A stretch of DNA of 64,000 nucleotides from Rikenellaceae bacterium (GTDB lineage: Bacteria; Bacteroidota; Bacteroidia; Bacteroidales; Rikenellaceae). A program made the translations under genes and the position numbers. Location: NCBI GenBank assembly GCA_015059685.1, contig SUZW01000002.1, positions 62,001 to 126,000 on the forward strand. Direction: 5' to 3'. The notes beneath the pieces are model-generated. The model searched no databases, was not told where the DNA came from, and saw only the letters and a program-made list of their open reading frames with translations. Below are positions 18,938-28,957 of the stretch, in pieces (positions within the stretch are counted from its first letter, which is position 1; each line of letters starts with the position of its first letter).

Positions 18938-20332
18938 ATGTTCAGTGCAGATACTTACAAACAAAGACGCACGGAGTTGCGCAAGCGAATTGGTAACGGA
19001 TTGATTTTGATACCGGGAAACACCTTTTCGCCAAATAACTATCCGAATAACGCCTACTACTTTCGTCAGGATTCGACATTTCTCTACTACTTCGGTCTGA
19101 ACTTGCCGACCTTGATGGCTGTGATAGATGCCGAGTCGGGCGAGGAGATGCTCTTTGGCGACGATTTTACGGTTGAGGATATCATCTGGACAGGCCCACA
19201 ACCACGCCTTGTGGAGTTGGGTGTGCAGGTCGGTGTGTCGAATTGCCAGCCTTTGAAGGCCCTCGATGGTGTTGTCGCTGCCGCAATGAAGCATGGGCGC
19301 AAAATTCACTACCTGCCGCCATATCGTGGCGAGAGCAAAATCGAGCTTTCGCGCCTTCTTGGTTTGCCGATTTCGGAGTTGTACAACCACAAATCGGTCG
19401 ATTTGATGTTTGCCGTAGCGGAGATGCGAGAGGTGAAGTCGGCCGAGGAGATTGAGGCGTTGGAGCGAGCATTCCAGCTCGGTTACGCTATGCACACCAC
19501 GGCTATGAAGATGTGCAAGGCTGGCGTTGTCGAGCGTGAGATTGCGGGAGCAATGGAGGGTGTCGCAAAGGCACAAGGTCTTGGCGTGTCGTTCCCAAGT
19601 ATCGTGTCGCAACACGGTGAAACGCTGCACAACCTAAACTGCGATGGCGTTTTGGAGAATGGTCGCTTGCTGTTGGTTGATGCGGGTGCCGAGTCGGTGG
19701 AGAACTACTGCTCCGACCACACTCGTACATACCCCGTGTCGGGTAAGTTTACGCAGAAGCAAAAGGAGATATACGAGATAGTACTGCGTGCGCACGACGA
19801 GGCTCCGAAAAATATGAAAACAGGTGCGATGTATATGGAGGAGGTGCACAAGAAGGCGTTGCTCTCGTTGGCAGAGGGCTTGCACGATGTGGGTCTTATT
19901 CACGGTTTGGCCGAGGATGCAGTCGAGGCGGGGGCGATGTATCTCTTTATGCCTCACGGCCTCTCGCACGGCCTCGGTATGGATGTCCACGACTGCGAGG
20001 CTATGGGCGAGCGCAGCTACGACTTCTTGGAGTTCAAGGAGAGGGCTATTGCATCGGGTACTTGCGTCTATCGTGCCGCTTGGAAACTGCACGAGGGTAC
20101 GGTTATGAGCAACGAGCCGGGCATCTACTTTATCCCTGCCCTGATTGACAAGTCGAAGGCCGAGGGGTTGTACAAGGGTATTGTAAATTACGACCTTTTG
20201 AACGAGTACCGTGACTTTGGCGGTATCCGCATCGAAGACGATATCGTTGTAACGGCCGAGGGTGGCCGAGTTATCGGCGACAAGCATATCCCTTCGTCGG
20301 TGGAGGAGCTGGAAGCTGTTGTTGGAAGATAG
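18938..20332 (+). CDS. Aminopeptidase P family (Xaa-Pro) metallopeptidase
   Basis: DAGAESVENYCSDHTRTYPVSGKF; PHGLSHGLGMDVHD. Confidence 0.9.
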   Translation: MFSADTYKQRRTELRKRIGNGLILIPGNTFSPNNYPNNAYYFRQDSTFLYYFGLNLPTLMAVIDAESGEEMLFGDDFTVEDIIWTGPQPRLVELGVQVGVSNCQPLKALDGVVAAAMKHGRKIHYLPPYRGESKIELSRLLGLPISELYNHKSVDLMFAVAEMREVKSAEEIEALERAFQLGYAMHTTAMKMCKAGVVEREIAGAMEGVAKAQGLGVSFPSIVSQHGETLHNLNCDGVLENGRLLLVDAGAESVENYCSDHTRTYPVSGKFTQKQKEIYEIVLRAHDEAPKNMKTGAMYMEEVHKKALLSLAEGLHDVGLIHGLAEDAVEAGAMYLFMPHGLSHGLGMDVHDCEAMGERSYDFLEFKERAIASGTCVYRAAWKLHEGTVMSNEPGIYFIPALIDKSKAEGLYKGIVNYDLLNEYRDFGGIRIEDDIVVTAEGGRVIGDKHIPSSVEELEAVVGR

Positions 20333-20356
20333 GGTCGTTAGAGGCGTTAGGGTCGT
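20331..20356. repeat. GGGGCGTTA-type 9-mer block between pepP-like and mqnB
   Basis: AGGGTCGTTAGAGGCGTTAGGGTCGTTA. Confidence 0.7.
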
Positions 20357-20357
20357 T

Positions 20358-20867
20358 ATGATTTTTCTCTTTCCAACCGAATTTGAGGCCTCTCGTTTGA
20401 GGGCGTTGCGTCCCGACCTCGATATACGCATCTGCGGCATCGGGGCGGTCGAGACAGCGACCGAGGTGGCCCGTATTCTCCGCACCGAGCGTGAGCCTTT
20501 GCTGCTCTGCGGTATTGCGGGGGCATACGACCACTCTCTCCAAAAAGGGGATGTCGTAGCTGTTACGGAGGAGCGATTTGCCTACCTCTCAACGGGTTAT
20601 GACCGTTCATATCTGGCTACTATGGTGGTTGAAGATTTGCCGATGGTGCGCAGCAACACCGTGTCGCACTGCTCAATGGCGGCCGATGGTGCCGAAATAG
20701 AAAATATGGAGGGGGCAGCCCTCTTTGCCCTTGCCCAAGCCGAGGGAGTGTGCTGTGGCGAAATTCGTGCCATATCGAACTATGTCGGTGAGGAGCGCAG
20801 CGAGTGGAATATTGACCTCGCCCTCGAAAACCTTACCAATACAATATTAGACTTAAATATCGAGTAA
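20358..20867 (+). CDS. mqnB: Futalosine hydrolase
   Basis: ENMEGAALFALA; AISNYVGEERSEWNID; mqnD nearby. Confidence 0.8.
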   Translation: MIFLFPTEFEASRLRALRPDLDIRICGIGAVETATEVARILRTEREPLLLCGIAGAYDHSLQKGDVVAVTEERFAYLSTGYDRSYLATMVVEDLPMVRSNTVSHCSMAADGAEIENMEGAALFALAQAEGVCCGEIRAISNYVGEERSEWNIDLALENLTNTILDLNIE

Positions 20868-20869
20868 CT

Positions 20870-23533
20870 ATGACAAAACGAAACCTATGGATCTTGGCAG
20901 CGATACTCTTGGTGTCGTGCTCTAATGTTCGACCTTCTCAATTAACTTGCGAGTATCAAGTATCCCCACTTATAGATATTCAGATACCTCGCTTAAGTTG
21001 GAAAAACAGATCTTGCCGAGAGGGCGCTGCGCAGACGGCTTATCAAATTCGAGTAACAAAACACTCGGCAGGCGAAGATGTTGTCGTGTGGGATAGCGGA
21101 AAGGTGGAGTCCGAAAACTCTTTGTATATCCGCTATGCAGGCGAGCCACTCTGCTCCTCTTGTGACTATTCGTGGCAGGTGCGAGTGTGGGACGAGCAGG
21201 GTAGAGCTTCGCGTTGGAGCAGCAGAGCGAAGTGGCATACCGGAAAACTATCTGCCGAGGAGTGGGTAGCGAAGTGGATAGGTGTGCCTTGGCAGGGCGA
21301 TGACTCCTACGATATAGAGTGGGCAAGGAGTGCGAAGAAGCCTTCACGCCCCAAATTGAAGAAGGAGCGTATCAACGATGTTGTGCCTGCTCCACTTCTT
21401 CGCAAAGAGTTTGAGGTAACGAAGGCGGTACGCTCGGCTCGTTTCTATGGCACTGGTCTTGGCTATTTTGAGTTGTATCTCAATGGCGAGCGTGTGGGAG
21501 AGGACTACCTCTCGCCCAATCAGACAAATTATGACCGTCGCCCACTGCTCGGAACACGAGGTATAGCGGTTGAAGACCCATTTGAAGAGTATCTTGTGGC
21601 TTATGTGAGCCACGACATTACACCTCATATTAAGCGTGGGCGAAATTGTGTAGGAGCAATTCTCGGTAATGGCTTCTACGATTTGGTGGAGTATTGGCCA
21701 CCAATGGGATATGGCACTCCTCGAATGTTTGGCCAGATAGAGATTGAATATGTTGATGGCACACGCGAGGTGGTTGCAACCGACACCTCGTGGCATTGTG
21801 CAAAGAGTGCTATTGTGGCAGATCAGATGTTCCTCGGAGAGCACTACGATGCTCGACTCGAGCACGAGGGCTGGGCGACGGCAGGCTACGATGATGGCGA
21901 GTGGAGTGCGGTTGTCGAGAAGCGGGCACCTTGTGGCAAACTCGTTGCGCAACAAGGTCCTGCCGACAAGATTGTAAGACGATACAGGCCTACCTCGATA
22001 ACAAAACAGGAGGATGGCTCGTTGTTGGTAACCTTCCCCAAGGAGATTTCGGGTTGGGTAGCACTTAAAAATCTTCGACTCGACAAGGGACAGAGGGTCG
22101 ATATAAAGTATATCTGCGAGTCGCTGAATGGTGCAAACAGCTACACGGCAAAGGGCGTTGGTCGAGAGTCGTATCACGCACGATTTATATGGTTCGTATT
22201 CTCGCAGGTCGAAATTCGTGGTGTCGAAGATTTGACCTCGAGTCAGATTGAGGCTCACGCCGTAAACTCCGATTTGGAGATGGTTGCCGAGTTCGAGAGT
22301 TCGAATAAACTGCTCGATGCTTTGGTTCGTGCTTGGCAACTTACGCAACTCGACAATATGCACGGAGGTGTGGCGAGTGACTGTCCGCAACGAGAGCGTT
22401 CTCCATATACGGGTGACGCTCAGTTGGCGTGTCAGATGGTGATGCACAACTTCGATGCTGCCGCATTCTATAATAAGTGGTTGCGAGATATGCGAGGTGC
22501 GCAGACCGAGGATGGTTATGTGCCGAACTCCGCACCTTGGCAACCGGGTTGTGGCGGAGGCCCTGCGTGGGGTGCAGCAATTGCGATTATCCCGTGGGAG
22601 TTCTACCAATATTATGGTGATAAGCAGGTGTTGGAGGAGCACTATGTGCCGACAAAGCGTTACATCGAGTGGATGGATCGTTGGGTTGACGAAGATGGCG
22701 TGATGGAGTCGAAAGATGAGCAGAAGTATAAGCGACTCTGCGACTGGATTATGCCATACGGGGAGTTCCCTGATGCTGCAGCAATGCATACATTCGCCTA
22801 CTTCTGCTGTGTGGATATTGCCGAGAAGATGGCGACGGAGTTGGGCTATGATGATGAGGCGAAGCACTATGCCTCGTTGCGTGAGCGCACAATTCGAGCC
22901 TTCCATAACCGCTTCTACAATGCCGAGGAGCGCAGCTATGGAAGACATGGTGCAAATGTTGTGGCTCTACGAATGGGTATGCCTGATGGCTACCAATCGG
23001 TGGCACTCGAGGCCCTGAAGCGAGAACTTGCCGAGGTCGATAACCATATTATCACAGGTATTGTCGCTACTCGCCACCTCTTCGATGTGCTGTGCGAAAA
23101 TGGCGAGGTGGATTTGGCATATACTATAATAAATAGACGCACCATGCCGAGTTTCGGCTATTGGATAGAGCAGGGTTCGACCACATTGTGGGAGAGTTGG
23201 GATGGTAATCCAAGAAACTCACGCAACCATCCGATGTGGGGTGGTGCAATGACCTGGTTCTATCGCTTCTTGGCGGGAGTGAAGCCCGTGCAGGCGGGAT
23301 TTCGTACCTTTGAGGTGGCTCCGATGGTGCCACAAGGCTTCGATTATATACACTATAAACTTGATACGGTTTATGGTGAGTTGGAGGTTGAATGGAGTAT
23401 TAAAAATGGAGTGTTCCACCTCGATTGCACCGTTCCCGTGGGTACAGAGGCTGTTGTTAGACTGCCTTATGGCGATGGAGAGAGCTATATGGTTGGTGCA
23501 GGTTGCCATAAGTTCAAAGCAGAGATCCGATGA
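20870..23533 (+). CDS. Alpha-L-rhamnosidase (GH78-like), lipoprotein
   Basis: Lipobox LLVSCSN; SDCPQRERSPYTGDAQ; 887 aa. Confidence 0.9.
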   Translation: MTKRNLWILAAILLVSCSNVRPSQLTCEYQVSPLIDIQIPRLSWKNRSCREGAAQTAYQIRVTKHSAGEDVVVWDSGKVESENSLYIRYAGEPLCSSCDYSWQVRVWDEQGRASRWSSRAKWHTGKLSAEEWVAKWIGVPWQGDDSYDIEWARSAKKPSRPKLKKERINDVVPAPLLRKEFEVTKAVRSARFYGTGLGYFELYLNGERVGEDYLSPNQTNYDRRPLLGTRGIAVEDPFEEYLVAYVSHDITPHIKRGRNCVGAILGNGFYDLVEYWPPMGYGTPRMFGQIEIEYVDGTREVVATDTSWHCAKSAIVADQMFLGEHYDARLEHEGWATAGYDDGEWSAVVEKRAPCGKLVAQQGPADKIVRRYRPTSITKQEDGSLLVTFPKEISGWVALKNLRLDKGQRVDIKYICESLNGANSYTAKGVGRESYHARFIWFVFSQVEIRGVEDLTSSQIEAHAVNSDLEMVAEFESSNKLLDALVRAWQLTQLDNMHGGVASDCPQRERSPYTGDAQLACQMVMHNFDAAAFYNKWLRDMRGAQTEDGYVPNSAPWQPGCGGGPAWGAAIAIIPWEFYQYYGDKQVLEEHYVPTKRYIEWMDRWVDEDGVMESKDEQKYKRLCDWIMPYGEFPDAAAMHTFAYFCCVDIAEKMATELGYDDEAKHYASLRERTIRAFHNRFYNAEERSYGRHGANVVALRMGMPDGYQSVALEALKRELAEVDNHIITGIVATRHLFDVLCENGEVDLAYTIINRRTMPSFGYWIEQGSTTLWESWDGNPRNSRNHPMWGGAMTWFYRFLAGVKPVQAGFRTFEVAPMVPQGFDYIHYKLDTVYGELEVEWSIKNGVFHLDCTVPVGTEAVVRLPYGDGESYMVGAGCHKFKAEIR

Positions 23534-24297
23534 AAAAGCTATCGCTCCATATCTCGCCTTGCCCGAATGATACTTTCGCCTTCGATGCAATCATAAATCG
23601 TCGCCTTGCGCACGACTTTGACCTCTCGGTCGAGTATCACGATATCGAAGAGCTGAATGAGGGGGTGCTGCGTGGCGAGCCCGATATCTCGAAAATCAGC
23701 TATGCGGTCTATCCGCTTGTGGCCGATAGGTATCGTCTGCTCGATAGTGGCTCGGCTTTGGGGCGTGGAAATGGACAACTTCTCGTTAGGCGCAAAGGTG
23801 AAACGGGGAAAATTCGCACGGTCGCCTCACCGGGAAAGAACACTACGGCCAACGCCCTCTTGATGCGCTACTTCCCCGAGGTCGAGGAGGTGCAGCAGAT
23901 GCTCTTTTCCGAAATTGCCGCAGCGGTGGAGCGTGGCGAGGCGGATGCGGGGGTCTTAATTCACGAAGGGCGTTTTGTCTATGAGCGTCGCAACCTCTCT
24001 CTTGTTGCCGACCTCGGAAAATTGTGGGAAAACGAAACAAATTTGCCTCTTCCGCTTGGTGCAATTATCGTTAAACGAGAATTGGGAGAGGAGATAATAT
24101 CGAAATTCGATAAACTGCTTGCCGAGAGTGTGCGTTATGCCTTTGCTCACCCTCTCGCCTCACGGGAGTTTGTCAAGCAACACGCCCAAGAGCTCGAAGA
24201 CGATGTTATCGAGAAGCATATATCGCTCTTTGTAAACGACTACACCATCTCGCTCGGAGAGGAGGGGCGAGCTGCCGTAGAGCGACTTTTGCAATAG
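23530..24297 (+). CDS. mqnD: 1,4-dihydroxy-6-naphthoate synthase
   Basis: LHISPCPNDTFAFDA N-terminus. Confidence 0.9.
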   Translation: MKKLSLHISPCPNDTFAFDAIINRRLAHDFDLSVEYHDIEELNEGVLRGEPDISKISYAVYPLVADRYRLLDSGSALGRGNGQLLVRRKGETGKIRTVASPGKNTTANALLMRYFPEVEEVQQMLFSEIAAAVERGEADAGVLIHEGRFVYERRNLSLVADLGKLWENETNLPLPLGAIIVKRELGEEIISKFDKLLAESVRYAFAHPLASREFVKQHAQELEDDVIEKHISLFVNDYTISLGEEGRAAVERLLQ

Positions 24298-24318
24298 GAG
24301 ATTTTAGTAAAAAGTAAG

Positions 24319-24413
24319 AAGCTGTCTAACAAGGCTCTTTTGGCATCTGCCTTGTCTGAAAAATGCTCATTTACGCTTAAGTAAACTCCGCTTTTCCAGC
24401 CTTCGAGCAGCTT
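24319..24413 (+). repeat. Long-hairpin repeat copy H1
   Basis: CTG-AAAAA-TGCTCA-TTTAC-GCTTAA-GTAAA-CTCCGC-TTTTCCAG with outer AAGCTG/CAGCTT. Confidence 0.65.
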
Positions 24414-24440
24414 CAAAATAGCTCTTGTTATACAACTTCT

Positions 24441-24488
24441 AACAACAAGGGAGTGTCTAAAAACTTTTTAGACACTCCCTTGTTTGTT
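24441..24488. terminator. Bidirectional intrinsic terminator
   Basis: CAAGGGAGTGTCTAAAAA-C-TTTTTAGACACTCCCTTG, 18-bp perfect arms, convergent genes. Confidence 0.9.
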
Positions 24489-24502
24489 GTACGAACGGCT
24501 CT

Positions 24503-25426
24503 CTATCGCATAGCAATCTCGGTCGAGCCGATAAGGTTGCCACCCGTGTAGAGTTCGATTTTGTAGGTGCCAGGGATAAAGCCGCTACCCTTGTAGAAGA
24601 TACTTACATCGACATCCTCGTTCTGGTAGTCTATCTCTCGTGATGCCGAGTAGCCCTTCCTCGAGCCGTGGAAGTCGAATGTAGGCATAGCATCGGTCGA
24701 GAGCAGGTAGCCATCAGGCGATGTGATGCAGAGGTAGATGGTGCGGTTGCCCGTCTGCGCAAGCTCGTTGGCCGCAACGGTGAAGTCGATACGCAGAGTG
24801 GCGGCATTCTTCACTCGGGTAATCATCTTGTCGTTGGCGTTGAGTGCTATCATCGCAATATCTCTTGCACGAAGCACCGAGCCCTGTGCCACCTTGTTCT
24901 GCAGCTCCGAAGCACGCTCCTCGGCAACATCGGCACGAAGGTTGGCGGTCGAAATCTCCTTGCGAAGCGATACATTCTCACCGATAACCTTCTTGTTGAT
25001 GGTGTTGAGCGAGTCGATCTGACGAAGGTAGTTCTTCATCACGGCACGAAGAGTACCGACCTCCTTCTGGTACTGCTTGAGTTTGTTGTAGTTGAAGCGA
25101 CGCTCACGCTTGAGCTGTCGGACCATCTCGTTGGCCTTCTCCAGCTGCGCTGCAATGGTGTCGTTCTGGTACTTGAGGTTGTCGTACTCGTTAATCAACG
25201 ATGTGAGATTGTTCTGAATGGTATCTCTATCGGCCTGCAACAGTGCGTAGTCCTCCTGCTGCTGGCGGTTGAGGTTGAAGTAGAGTATCGACAAGCCGGC
25301 AAGAATTATTGCCAACAAGATAACCACAATGCGATAGCCACGCAGTGACTTCTTGACCGCATCGTTCTCCTCGTTCTCGTAGTCATAACCCTCCTCGGGG
25401 TCATATTCGTATTTGTTCTCCTCCAT
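24503..25426 (-). CDS. Single-TM coiled-coil protein of unknown function
   Basis: TM segment after acidic N-terminus, then heptad-rich region. Confidence 0.6.
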   Translation of the reverse strand: MEENKYEYDPEEGYDYENEENDAVKKSLRGYRIVVILLAIILAGLSILYFNLNRQQQEDYALLQADRDTIQNNLTSLINEYDNLKYQNDTIAAQLEKANEMVRQLKRERRFNYNKLKQYQKEVGTLRAVMKNYLRQIDSLNTINKKVIGENVSLRKEISTANLRADVAEERASELQNKVAQGSVLRARDIAMIALNANDKMITRVKNAATLRIDFTVAANELAQTGNRTIYLCITSPDGYLLSTDAMPTFDFHGSRKGYSASREIDYQNEDVDVSIFYKGSGFIPGTYKIELYTGGNLIGSTEIAMR

Positions 25427-25494
25427 AGTTGTATGGTTTTAATTTCAAAAATCGGTGCAAAGATAATACTTTTTTGGCTTTTAGATTGTTTTTT

Positions 25495-25701
25495 TGTTTT
25501 CCGAACTCCGAGCCCTTGTCAAGGCGCAACAAAATTAAGGGTTTGTAACGGCTAGTAAGGGCTAGTAAAGGGGCGCCGCAGGCCTAAATAAAAATTTCTT
25601 TAATTATCACCGCTGCGATTAAGCCGAGTGCAGAGGCTGCTTGCAGACTTTGCCGAGGCGGAGCAGTGAAGACCGAAGGTCAATTGTCAATTGTCAATTT
25701 G
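25495..25701. repeat. Intergenic repeat mosaic, inverted copy of the 17.5 kb region plus GTCAATT heptamers
   Basis: CCGAACTCCGAGCCCTTGTCAAGGCGCAACAAAATTAAGGGTTTGTAACGGCTAGTAAGGGCTAGTAAAG is near reverse complement of 17515-17583. Confidence 0.85.
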
Positions 25702-26538
25702 AAAACTCCGCTTTCTGTTTTCCGTTATTTTTGATGTTAGTGGATATTTCAGTCCCTCGTAGCGACGGAGGTAGGCACGCACCTCTCCGACACGCACGGG
25801 CGAGGCGAGCATAACGGGTATCTTGTTGTCATCCTCGGTAATCCAGATAAAAAACTCCGTGCCATCGGTAAACGAAAACTCCTCGGAGGAGCCTATCGTG
25901 CAGGCAAACTTCATCGTCGCAAAACGCCCCGTGCGAGGCACTTTCACCGTGTCACGCTCGATAAAGCGGTAGCGCAGGTGGCGAATAGTATCCTCCAGCA
26001 CCATATCGAGGCGGTGGGGCTCACCCTCACGGAATGAGTTGAGGTCCACCGAGCGCAGGTTGAAGTAGAGCGATATGGCATCCATACTCTCGGGTGTGAG
26101 CTTCATCGTCTTGGTGCGAGGCTTATCCTGTCGCTTCTGCGCCCAGGTGTGCACCTTCATTGCACCCCAATCGTAGCGGTAGATGCTGCGGAAGGTGTAT
26201 CTATCCTCCTTCAAGTCGCTCTCGAAGCGTTGTGTCTTTTTCGACTCCTTGTCCACCCATATAGTATAGGTGTCGTTCATATCAAAGAACCAACGGAAAA
26301 ATGGCAGCGTGCGACCATTGCCCGTGATGCGATATACATCCCTGCCACCGAGCGTGTCGAGAGAGGTTGATACGGTGACCTCGCCAACCTCGGTGTTGGG
26401 TATCAGCTTGGCACGATAGGCGGCACGATAGTAGAGCTTCTCGCCATCCTGAAAAACCTGTGCCGAGCTGGTCGCTACCCCTGCAACGAGGAGTATCGCA
26501 AAAATCGCACCTTTTATATATCTGTTCACAATTTTCAT
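25687..26538 (-). CDS. DUF3108-like secreted protein
   Basis: Signal peptide; FQDGEKLYYRAAYR...GEVTVS pattern. Confidence 0.7.
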   Translation of the reverse strand: MKIVNRYIKGAIFAILLVAGVATSSAQVFQDGEKLYYRAAYRAKLIPNTEVGEVTVSTSLDTLGGRDVYRITGNGRTLPFFRWFFDMNDTYTIWVDKESKKTQRFESDLKEDRYTFRSIYRYDWGAMKVHTWAQKRQDKPRTKTMKLTPESMDAISLYFNLRSVDLNSFREGEPHRLDMVLEDTIRHLRYRFIERDTVKVPRTGRFATMKFACTIGSSEEFSFTDGTEFFIWITEDDNKIPVMLASPVRVGEVRAYLRRYEGLKYPLTSKITENRKRSFQIDN

Positions 26539-26570
26539 CTGTTCTTAAAACGCTTGCGTTGAGGAATTTA

Positions 26571-28688
26571 TTATGAAATCTCCGAAAAATCGGTTTTGTG
26601 TTCGGGTGCGTAGCGGTCACGCAACTCTCGTAGCACAAGGTGGTCGGGGTGCGAAAGCGATGCATCTACGCCCAATATCTGAATGGCCAACTCCTGCGCC
26701 AACTGCAAAATCTGGTTGTCGTAGGTCGGGTTGGCAATCTTCAAGTCGAAGGCCTCGCCACTCTGCATCGTGCCGTTTATATCGCCTGCACCTCGCAGTT
26801 TCAAATCGAGTTCCGCCAACTCGAAGCCATCGGTCGTCTGGCACATCGCCTCCAAGCGTTTGCTCGACTCCTTCGACAGCTTCTCATCCGACATCAACAC
26901 GCAGTAGGACTGCTCTGAGCCACGACCTACACGACCTCGCAGCTGGTGCAACTGCGCCAAGCCAAAACGCTCGGCCGACTCGATAACAATAACGGTCGCA
27001 TTCGGCACATCGACACCCACCTCAATAACCGAGGTTGCGACCAAAATATCCGCCTGCCCATTTTTGAACTCCTCCATCGCCTGCTGTTTGAGTTCGGGCT
27101 TCATCTTGCCGTGGCAGACCGCAACCTTATATTTTGGCAGCGGAAAATCGCGCACAATAGCGTCGAAGCCCTCCTGCAACGATAGGTAGTCCATCTTCTC
27201 GGACTCGGCAATCAACGGATAGACCACATAAATCTGTCGCCCTCGCTCAATCTGCTTGCGCATAAAGTTCTGCAACGACAATCGTGCCGACTCGAAGTAG
27301 TGGTAGGTCTTTATCGGCTGACGACCAGGAGGCAAACCCTTAATAATCGACACATCGAGGTCGCCATACAGGGTCATTGCCAAAGTGCGAGGAATAGGCG
27401 TTGCGGTCATCACAAGGATATGCGGAGGTTGCGCATTTTTGGTCCACAATCGTGCCCTCTGCTCAACGCCAAAGCGGTGTTGCTCGTCAATTATCACAAG
27501 TCCCAAATTCGAGAACTGCACCCTATCCTCAATCAGGGCGTGTGTTCCGACCAAAATATCTATCTCGCCCGCCTCCAATGCGGCTAAAATCTCTCGGCGC
27601 TCCTTCGCTTTGGTTGTTCCCGTAAGTATTGCGATGCGCACCAGCACACCCTCGCACATCTTCGTCATCGAGGCGTAGTGCTGGCGTGCCAAAATCTCGG
27701 TCGGCACCATCATGCACGACTGGAAGCCGTTATCGCCCGCCAACAACATCGACAACAACGCCACCACAGTCTTACCACTGCCGACATCACCCTGCAAAAG
27801 TCTATTCATCTGCACGCCCGACACGGTATCTTGGCGAATATCACGCACCGCCTGCTTCTGACCCTCGGTCAAGTCGAAAGGTAACTTCGTGTGGTAGAAG
27901 GTGTTGAACTTGTCGCCCACCTTCGGGAAGAAGAAACCATCTCTGCGCCCTGTACGCTCCGACCTGCGAGCCTGAATGTTCAACTGAATACCGAACAACT
28001 CGTCAAATTTCAGGCGATATTGCGCCTGTCGCAACTTCTCGGGCGACTGCGGAAAGTGGATATTGTAGAGTGCCTCTTCGAGCGACATCAAGCCATACTT
28101 GCGCACGATATATTCGGGCATATAGTCGTGGATATGGTTGCGCACAACACCCCACAACGAGCAGACGATATTGTATAAACCCTTGCCACCGAGCGTGGTC
28201 GAGAGCTTCTCGGTTGTGGAGTAGATACCCTGCAGGCCACTCTCAACCTTACGAGAGAGCGCTTTTTCGACAACCTCGATTTCGGGGTGCACCATCGAAA
28301 GCTCGCCACGGAAGAAGGAAGGGCGACCAAAGACGATATATTCACGATTAGGCTCGATAATCTTCTCAATCCACTTCACGCCACGGAACCAAATCAACTC
28401 CACACGCCCCGTATCATCGGCGCAATAGACCGAGAAACGCTGCTTGCGCCCCTCGCCCGCAAAGGCTTTGCCGAGAACTCGGACACGGAGTTGGATATAG
28501 GCGGAGGCGTTATCTTCGGTCACCTCACGCACTTTGTAGGTGCGGGAGCGGTCGATGTAGCGGAATGGGAAGTGGTAGAGCATATCACGCATAGTGACGA
28601 TGCCAAGCTCCTTCTCGAGCAACTTGGCACGCACCTCGCCCACGCCCTGCACAAACTTTATCGAATTATCGAGGATAGTACTTCCCAT
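26571..28688 (-). CDS. recG: ATP-dependent DNA helicase RecG
   Basis: LLQGDVGSGKTVVA; IIDEQHRFGVEQR; QLRGRVGRG. Confidence 0.95.
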   Translation of the reverse strand: MGSTILDNSIKFVQGVGEVRAKLLEKELGIVTMRDMLYHFPFRYIDRSRTYKVREVTEDNASAYIQLRVRVLGKAFAGEGRKQRFSVYCADDTGRVELIWFRGVKWIEKIIEPNREYIVFGRPSFFRGELSMVHPEIEVVEKALSRKVESGLQGIYSTTEKLSTTLGGKGLYNIVCSLWGVVRNHIHDYMPEYIVRKYGLMSLEEALYNIHFPQSPEKLRQAQYRLKFDELFGIQLNIQARRSERTGRRDGFFFPKVGDKFNTFYHTKLPFDLTEGQKQAVRDIRQDTVSGVQMNRLLQGDVGSGKTVVALLSMLLAGDNGFQSCMMVPTEILARQHYASMTKMCEGVLVRIAILTGTTKAKERREILAALEAGEIDILVGTHALIEDRVQFSNLGLVIIDEQHRFGVEQRARLWTKNAQPPHILVMTATPIPRTLAMTLYGDLDVSIIKGLPPGRQPIKTYHYFESARLSLQNFMRKQIERGRQIYVVYPLIAESEKMDYLSLQEGFDAIVRDFPLPKYKVAVCHGKMKPELKQQAMEEFKNGQADILVATSVIEVGVDVPNATVIVIESAERFGLAQLHQLRGRVGRGSEQSYCVLMSDEKLSKESSKRLEAMCQTTDGFELAELDLKLRGAGDINGTMQSGEAFDLKIANPTYDNQILQLAQELAIQILGVDASLSHPDHLVLRELRDRYAPEHKTDFSEIS

Positions 28689-28692
28689 ACTA

Positions 28693-28700
28693 CAAAGATA
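28693..28700 (-). promoter_or_regulatory. -7 box TATCTTTG, N4 before recG ATG
   Basis: TATCTTTG-TAGT-ATG on minus strand. Confidence 0.65.
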
Positions 28701-28701
28701 T

Positions 28702-28828
28702 AAAAAATCGTTCTGATTGGCAAATTTTGCACAAATCTTCAGTAGCCGAGTTCCTCACATACGCATAGTATGCTCCGGACTCGGCTCTTTGCTTTGCACA
28801 AAATTTCCTCAATCATTGACGATTTTTT
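28702..28828 (+). repeat. Long-hairpin repeat copy H2
   Basis: AAAAAATCGT...AGCCGAG-TTCCTCA-CATAC-GCATA-GTATG-CTCCGGA-CTCGGCT...ACGATTTTTT. Confidence 0.85.
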
Positions 28829-28830
28829 GG

Positions 28831-28957
28831 GTGGAGGAACTCTGGAGGGTGTCGGGGCGCAGGTGAATTAGGGTCGTTAGAGGCGTTAGGGGCGTTAGAG
28901 GTGCGCTTGAGGGTTTAGGTTGTCGGAACTCTGAAGGTGGTCGGGGCGCAGGGAGAA
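28831..28957. repeat. Intergenic mosaic: ACTCTGGAGG / GGGGCGCAGG / GGGGCGTTA modules
   Basis: Near-identical phrases recur at 39.7, 52.8 and 54.2 kb. Confidence 0.85.

Noticed and set aside
24441-24488. Perfect hairpin as a member of the long-hairpin repeat family
   Set aside because: Simple 18-bp arms with A/T tracts between convergent genes and no conserved internal loop; an ordinary bidirectional terminator.
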